From Archegozetes longisetosus (Eukaryota > Arthropoda > Arachnida > Sarcoptiformes > Trhypochthoniidae): DNA of 64,000 bases. Position numbers and translations under genes: made by a program. Location of the stretch: NCBI GenBank assembly GCA_018873245.2, contig JAEMBT020000005.1, positions 4,078,001 through 4,142,000 on the forward strand, in the 5' to 3' direction. Positions 63,761 to 64,000 of the stretch are shown one piece after another. Each line of letters opens with the position of its first letter. Position 1 is the stretch's first letter. Below the pieces are notes generated by a model, which made no database searches, was not told the DNA's origin, and saw only the letters and a list, made by a program, of their open reading frames with translations.

Positions 63761-64000
63761 GTAAATGTGAAGCAGTCACTTAGTTGTAATGAGTTGAATA
63801 AGATAAGTATTGATTATAATGGGTTGATCAAAAGCAGTAATTCTCCCAATAAAAGCAGTATTTGATGAAAAAAAACCTGATTTAACAAAATACTGGATTC
63901 ATATTGAAATAATTAAGTACTTGAGCCTTGATGAAAATTTGTTCACCAAAGGATGTACGCTCGCCTACGAAAGGGTGGTTTAGTATTTAGTCTATAGATA
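63761..64000 (+). other. Intron of the transglutaminase gene, cut by the window end
   Basis: GTAAAT follows WNFAQ in phase 0. I find no acceptor followed by the expected next exon (the segment leading to the catalytic domain) before the window ends. Confidence 0.6.

Noticed and set aside
1..64000. tRNA, rRNA, CRISPR or viral genes
   Set aside because: I looked for T-loop/anticodon patterns, repeat-spacer arrays and polymerase, integrase or capsid motifs by eye and found none that hold up; a tRNAscan-SE and Infernal run would settle this for small RNAs.

Overview
This is a stretch of an AT-rich arthropod nuclear genome, most likely a chelicerate such as a mite. The signs are spliceosomal genes with GT..AG introns (many only 54-75 bp, a few of 3.5-8 kb), a block of (TTAGG)n/(CCTAA)n, the arthropod telomere repeat, and arthropod-type orthologues such as dysfusion. 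There are no prokaryotic operons, CRISPR arrays, rRNA genes or recognisable tRNA genes.

Layout. (1) 962-6489 (+): a secreted TGF-beta ligand of the activin class, six exons. (2) 9101-10609 (-): an intronless gene with four LOTUS/OST-HTH-like domains and no Tudor domain, with telomere-type repeats in its probable 3' UTR. (3) 11142-12367 (+): a BRMS1L/Sds3-family co-repressor subunit, three exons, short at the C-terminus. (4) 12517-14100 (-): intronless MCRS1 (FHA domain). (5) 15413-25031 (+): PPP1R37, a leucine-rich-repeat regulator of protein phosphatase 1, eleven exons. (6) 25032-34732: almost 10 kb without a recognised gene, holding one unassigned exon-like block on the minus strand. (7) 34733-50143 (+): the bHLH-PAS factor dysfusion/NPAS4, nine exons, first exon not found and an apparent reading-frame change near its end. 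(8) 51484-60401 (-): TRMT61A, the catalytic tRNA m1A58 methyltransferase, three exons with one 7.9-kb intron. (9) 62783 to beyond 63760 (+): the start of a transglutaminase with an N-terminal lipidation motif; it runs off the window.

Genes alternate in strand, giving head-to-head pairs (LOTUS/BRMS1L, MCRS1/PPP1R37, TRMT61A/transglutaminase) and tail-to-tail pairs (activin/LOTUS, BRMS1L/MCRS1, dysfusion/TRMT61A). They do not form one pathway. Most are housekeeping or developmental regulators: chromatin (BRMS1L, MCRS1), tRNA modification (TRMT61A), phosphatase control (PPP1R37), signalling (activin), transcription (dysfusion), probable germline RNA regulation (LOTUS) and protein cross-linking (transglutaminase).

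Exon models were assembled by eye from splice signals, codon phase and family similarity. Internal exon borders keep phase throughout, except at the 3' end of dysfusion. Introns and spacers are strewn with short tandem repeats of 15-50 bp, but no complete transposon was recognised.
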